Origin: Sympetrum striolatum
Lineage: Eukaryota; Arthropoda; Insecta; Odonata; Libellulidae
NCBI GenBank assembly: GCA_947579665.1
Contig: OX388345.1
Coordinates: 69,369,454-69,433,453, forward strand
Reading direction: 5' to 3'
Length of the DNA stretch: 64,000 nucleotides
Shown here: one piece after another, positions 59,441-64,000 of the stretch
Layout of the letters: each line of letters opens with the position of its first letter
Numbering within the stretch: the stretch's first letter is position 1
Translations under genes and position numbers: made by a program
Notes under the pieces: generated by a model
What the model saw: the letters and a program-made list of their open reading frames with translations, nothing else
What the model was told of the DNA's origin: nothing
Databases searched by the model: none

Positions 59441-62400
59441 TCTCATTTAAATTTTACCTTCGTTTTTACCTCTATAGACAGATTTAAACACTTTCCCTTC
59501 ATCCTTGAATATTTAACGAAAATTAACTTCATAAGACTACGATTTTTATCCAACTCTCAATGTCGATCCTTCTTCATGACGTCTTATACAGGTACAAAGT
59601 TCTGTCAGGTCTCTTTCTATTGCTCCTAGGTTATTAATTCCAGCAATGGCGAAATAACAAAGGGACTTAGCCCTACACTTTTCCTTCTAATGCGAATCCA
59701 ATGAAATTTGCTTCCGAATCTAACAGGGAGTTAAGGTCTTTCCTTAATAGTAGGAGGCCACAAGGAGATAAAGTTTCTTCGAAACATCATCTTAAATTTT
59801 ATTATGCAACAGGTTTTTTAAAAAATGTATAGTATCTTCTTGACAAAATATTTAATGATGTCGATTTTTTCGATACCAATCGCACCGTAAAAGATCATAG
59901 AGACTCTGTAGATGTAATTGTATTAACTCCTCCAAATTGTAGATTGTTTCATTCGTGAACACCGGCGTAAAATAATAGCAATACAGATTTCGACTCGTTT
60001 AATATACGTCATCAAGCATTTAACGCCCTATGCTTTATGCCATAGCAGTTTGTCCCCTAATCGATAGACGCAAACCCTCTCCCCGAATAACCGCCCGATA
60101 TCTCCCGCTAATTGCCCAAACGTCTCCGTCCCATCAAACACCGCTCTCCGATCCAATCAGCGCCTCTATTTTCTGACCTCAAATCAACTCCCGAGCCATC
60201 TTCGCAGTTACACTCCGCCACCATTTTGTTTCCCCACCCAACACATCCCCTCCCGTCATTATCCTTCCCAATGATCTCCCTTTTCACCTAAAGTCCCACG
60301 CTCCCATACCAATCTTCCCTTATAAATCTCCTCCACCGCAGCCCCATCCATAGCACGTCTCCTTCCATTTCCCACCGTCCTTTTGCTGCTTGGTGACCCG
60401 CATGGCCGTGCCTAACTCTAATCCCCCCTCGCTGCCCCCTCCCGCGGCGCAAAAATTCTCGTTTTAGGCCAAGGACGATAGACGTTCCCTCCCCTTTCTT
60501 TTCCTCCCCTTAAATAAGTAAGCTATGCGATATGTAGCTCGCCCTGTCTTGAAGGGAGCGAAGGCGCTACTTGCACGTGTTTGTCACCGAAGTGCAGGAC
60601 GGGACAAAGGCGAGGCGAATCCTTGACATTGCGTCTCCACGAAATCTAGTGCGAATTAAAAAGGACGTGATGGAGAGGATCCGTTTGCTGCAATGTTGAC
60701 GGATCGCGACCTTGGTTCGAGTGCTGCGAGGTCCTCGAGGCTGCTCGACGCTGTTATGTGCACAGTCGCTCTTTCCTTAATGTTCATCGGTATGAATTTT
60801 TGCGCGCGGCTAATGGTAACAAGAGTTAATGAGGGGATGTTTGCGCGTCTGTGCCGAGCGTTTTCCAGCGACGTTTTCCGTGTTTTATTGTTAGTAAGCG
60901 TTCGCAGTAAAAAAGAGATCCACTGCGTTTATATATTCGAATAAAAGTATCGGGGAAGTGTTTAAGCGAGCGCAAAGCTTCAAGCGAAGTTTTACTTGGT
61001 ATGCTAAGGTCCCGGTTCAGATAGAATCTTACGGTAGGCCAAATATGTTTTGTCTCGACAGACTGAAGATGGCAATTCATTGACGAAACAAGTCACCTTG
61101 AAAGTATATCTGTGGAAGATATTAAGTGAACATTGTTTCATTTATTATGGCGCCCTTCCACAAAGTTTAGGTTGGACATATCAGATTTATTTTGTCTTGA
61201 CTTTGATGAAACTTCTAAAGGATTTTCAACAGTTATGAGGTGCTGTGTGGAAGATTTTGGTAGATTATTCATGAAAATCCTCATATATTTCATATAAAAA
61301 TTAATGAATTTTCCGTAACTCCTATACCCAGTATGGTGACAAATATACTTCCTGCTGTTAGGCGATCAGCAGTCTGAGGCCTTGTAAGCGTCATCAGTAA
61401 CTGGCTACAATTTGTAACTAAAAGAAATATTTGGAGTATGCTCTACTATTAATGCTTTCACGAAAAGTGTAAGTAATAAAATACCTAGATGAAAAAAATT
61501 ACAGAGAAATTTTCAGCAGCGTGCATCTCTACGGATTGGATGATAATATTCAAATTTGCAAGCTGGAACTGTGTAAAGGGGCACGACAAAGCTAATGTTG
61601 ATGTAATGCAATTTTAATTCATCACAGCGCGAAAGTTAATTAAAATTGAGCTGTGGAACCTTTAATTTATGCATTAGCTGGGCATAATTTTTATACATCG
61701 CATGAGACTTAAAGTAACTTTGTCATGCGAGTTCATTCACTTATATCTCATTGTAGTTGACATTGCATGACGTTCTGCCTTCGGTGGGTTATGGAGGGAT
61801 GGGATTATTAATAACACATTACATCATCATAAGAAATTCATTACCTCTCCTGACGATTCTTTCCTTGCTAGCTTACCTAATAAATTACATAACCCATCCT
61901 TTGTAATTAAAAGAAAATACTCTTGAATGTACTTTACCTCATACACTTTGCAGGAAGTCATTATCTGTATTTTGAATAGTTATTTTATACATCGCATTTT
62001 TAAAAACAGTCAGCAAGCTGCTGTCAACGGAAACCTCAATATCCGTGACCTAAGCACTCAGAAATAATGATTACCTAACACATCATTTTTAGACAAAAAA
62101 TACCAAATCATTCACTAGAAATGTTAGCACTGGAAAGTTGCAAATTATATTCTTGTGCCAATGTTTTACCCAAAATATTTATACAGAATCTTATCCACTA
62201 AATTATTTTGAATAAAATGCAGTGAGATTATCGCAATTAATCTGGAAAGTTGAAAATTATCAAAATTTTTCAGAGTTACTTTTTTAAGTCTAACGTTATA
62301 GAAAATGCCGCTCGAGGTAAAATATAAACGAAGGCAAAGTTTTGCAAAAGTGAAATCTTGCTCTTACAAAACGTAAGTTAATTTACATTTGATAATACGT

Positions 62401-64000
62401 TACTAATACATTTTATACCGCTTATGGTGATTCTGTTGCTTTCCAACGAAATAAAAATAATATATTTTAATTCTTGATATGCCTAAATGAATAATAAACA
62501 CCATTCTATATGAACAAACGCACAACAGAGGAGAAAAATGTTCATCAACACGGAATCGTGCACCTTCATACTGACCAAAAGTCAACGCAGCTAAAGCAAC
62601 AAATATCTTCTGAAAGAGTAATCAACTTAATTGAGAGCAGTGAATAAGCACAAGTCACCGAGAGAAGACGGACTAATTTAACGGTCAAAATTGAAACGTT
62701 CCTTTTTTCACACCCCACCCCTCTTTAGACTCCTTTCCATAACGATAATTAATTCCAGATGTAATAATTGAACATCCTCTGGATTCACACGCCCTCGGGG
62801 AGTGCGAGGGACGAGGCGAAAATTCCGATGGGATTCCATTTTTTACTTATTTCGCAGGCGAAAAAACCACGGCCTCTTTCGGAAGTCCGAAAAAAAGAAG
62901 AGGAAGAAGGCGTTTTTCTCCGGACGGCTCCGCAAAACGTGTGGCTAATATATCCAGCAGCACGTACAATATCTCCCTTCGCCACCTGATTCTCTCAACC
63001 GGCGAATGCAACAATGTAATGGGAGCTAATACCAACTGGGTCAGCGGCATTCCCGCCTTCTTTCTCTCGGTGCCCATTGTCTCGATCTTAAAACCTTAGA
63101 AAGCCTCTTCACGATCCGTGAGATCCAGCGCCAACATCAACTCGCTTTTCTTTCATTCATCTCTCCGTCCCTTTTCCTATCCTCTCCTTTATTTCCGTAT
63201 TCGAGGATCATTTGGTTTCCTCGCCCTTCGGTTCTTATGTTTTCACGTTCCTTGAGCTTCAATTTACCCTTGAATTCGTGGAGATAATGGTTAAGGATGA
63301 TCATTTTGTAAACGGAGTAGATATATCAATAAATGCTTCGTGATTTTAAAGAGTTTTATGCAACTATTAAATATAATATTAGATTGTTTTTTGAAATTGC
63401 TTACTTTAAAGCATAAATATATGAATATTTCATATGTGAAATCATTATGTGAAACACAGTTACTGTCTATCCGTGTTGTAAACTTATGGTCTAAAGATCT
63501 TTGGATGGTTCATGGAAATTGTAGAAAATACAGGAGTTATATTAACAATTAGTTCCGTTACGAATCAAATCAATAAACAGTACAAATACTGTAAAAAAAT
63601 ATATTACAAATAGCCTGCACTAAATCGTGGTTGCCAGGGTTTTTTCCCAACGTGGAAACCAATACTGGAAACAACGTGAAAAATTAATACGGAAACTGTT
63701 CTCTTATATTCCTGAAGATGAGGGCGTTGATATAGACATTGGATGGACAACGTATGGACATTGGATGTTTTGTAGAAGGTTTTTAATCCGGAATTTGCTG
63801 TTGTTTCCGTAACTAGTGGCGACGAAAGCACGGAAAGCTGACAAAGACAGACTTATACCGTTTATATACCTCTAAGTAGAATTATTTATTCATTTATACA
63901 ATATTAAATTCCGTTTTGTTGAAATCGCCAAGCCAGGAAGAATTTATCACTTTTGGCAACTTAAGAGGTAGAGCATAGCTTTCTTGTTGACTTCAAGAAG
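59441..64000. other. No gene recognised; C-rich tract about 60.06-60.45 kb
   Basis: 60060-60480 is C- and pyrimidine-rich. 60490-60960 and 62700-63250 are GC-richer with frames up to 83 codons. The rest is AT-rich. No RNA gene, repeat family or protein is recognised to the end of the window. Confidence 0.45.

Noticed and set aside
61061..61096. Hammerhead-like CTGAAGATGGC..GACGAAACAAGTC
   Set aside because: Core, stem II and cleavage triplet can be drawn, but the bases before CTGAAGA do not pair with those after GTC, so stem I fails. Kept only as a possible decayed relative.

Overview
This window looks like intergenic or intronic DNA from an arthropod, most likely an insect. The basis is its mix of repeats: a mariner-type transposase remnant, non-LTR (RTE-like) retrotransposon tails, several tRNA-derived SINE families, and hammerhead-ribozyme motifs of the kind known from Penelope-like elements. 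I cannot name the species. No open frame exceeds 222 codons, and I recognise no conserved cellular protein, multi-exon gene, rRNA or functional-looking tRNA. I therefore annotate it as a gene desert whose interpretable content is fossil mobile DNA. Undetected short exons of a large gene cannot be excluded.

Layout. 1-5 kb: AT-rich sequence with a diverged direct repeat (478-785 and 1930-2245) and a SINE fragment. 5.2-5.5 kb: a short element with 19-bp terminal inverted repeats, repeated internally, beside a CA microsatellite. 9.5-14 kb: a repeat module, a tRNA-Pro-like sequence, an RTE-like tail and several SINE pieces. 14.6 kb: a well-formed hammerhead ribozyme on the minus strand. 25.4-25.7 kb: a palindromic insertion with a 13-bp target duplication, carrying one hammerhead in each arm. 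31-33 kb: strongly purine-rich DNA. 33.2-34.6 kb: RTE-like LINE tails followed by two tandem SINE copies. 37.2-37.4 kb: a minus-strand SINE with a tRNA-Ile-like head. 43.7 and 49.0 kb: foldback repeats. 44.2 and 56.8 kb: two copies of one LINE-like 3' tail. 52.2-52.7 kb: a degenerate tandem repeat whose core translates like the motif B region of reverse transcriptase. 58.0-58.5 kb: an internally deleted mariner-like element beside a palindrome made of two hammerhead 3' halves.

The GC-richer patches (for example 6.9-7.8, 15.8-16.2, 17.3-17.6, 34.6-35.4, 47.0-47.6, 50.0-50.7, 51.8-52.4, 58.6-59.0 kb) and the kilobase-scale purine or pyrimidine tracts give overlapping short open frames on both strands. 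They show no consistent coding signal.

The most interesting thread is the hammerhead material: one intact ribozyme, a palindromic element with two ribozymes in complementary states of decay and a clear target duplication, and a third locus with two head-to-head 3' halves. Together these suggest a small, possibly non-autonomous, ribozyme-bearing retroelement family.
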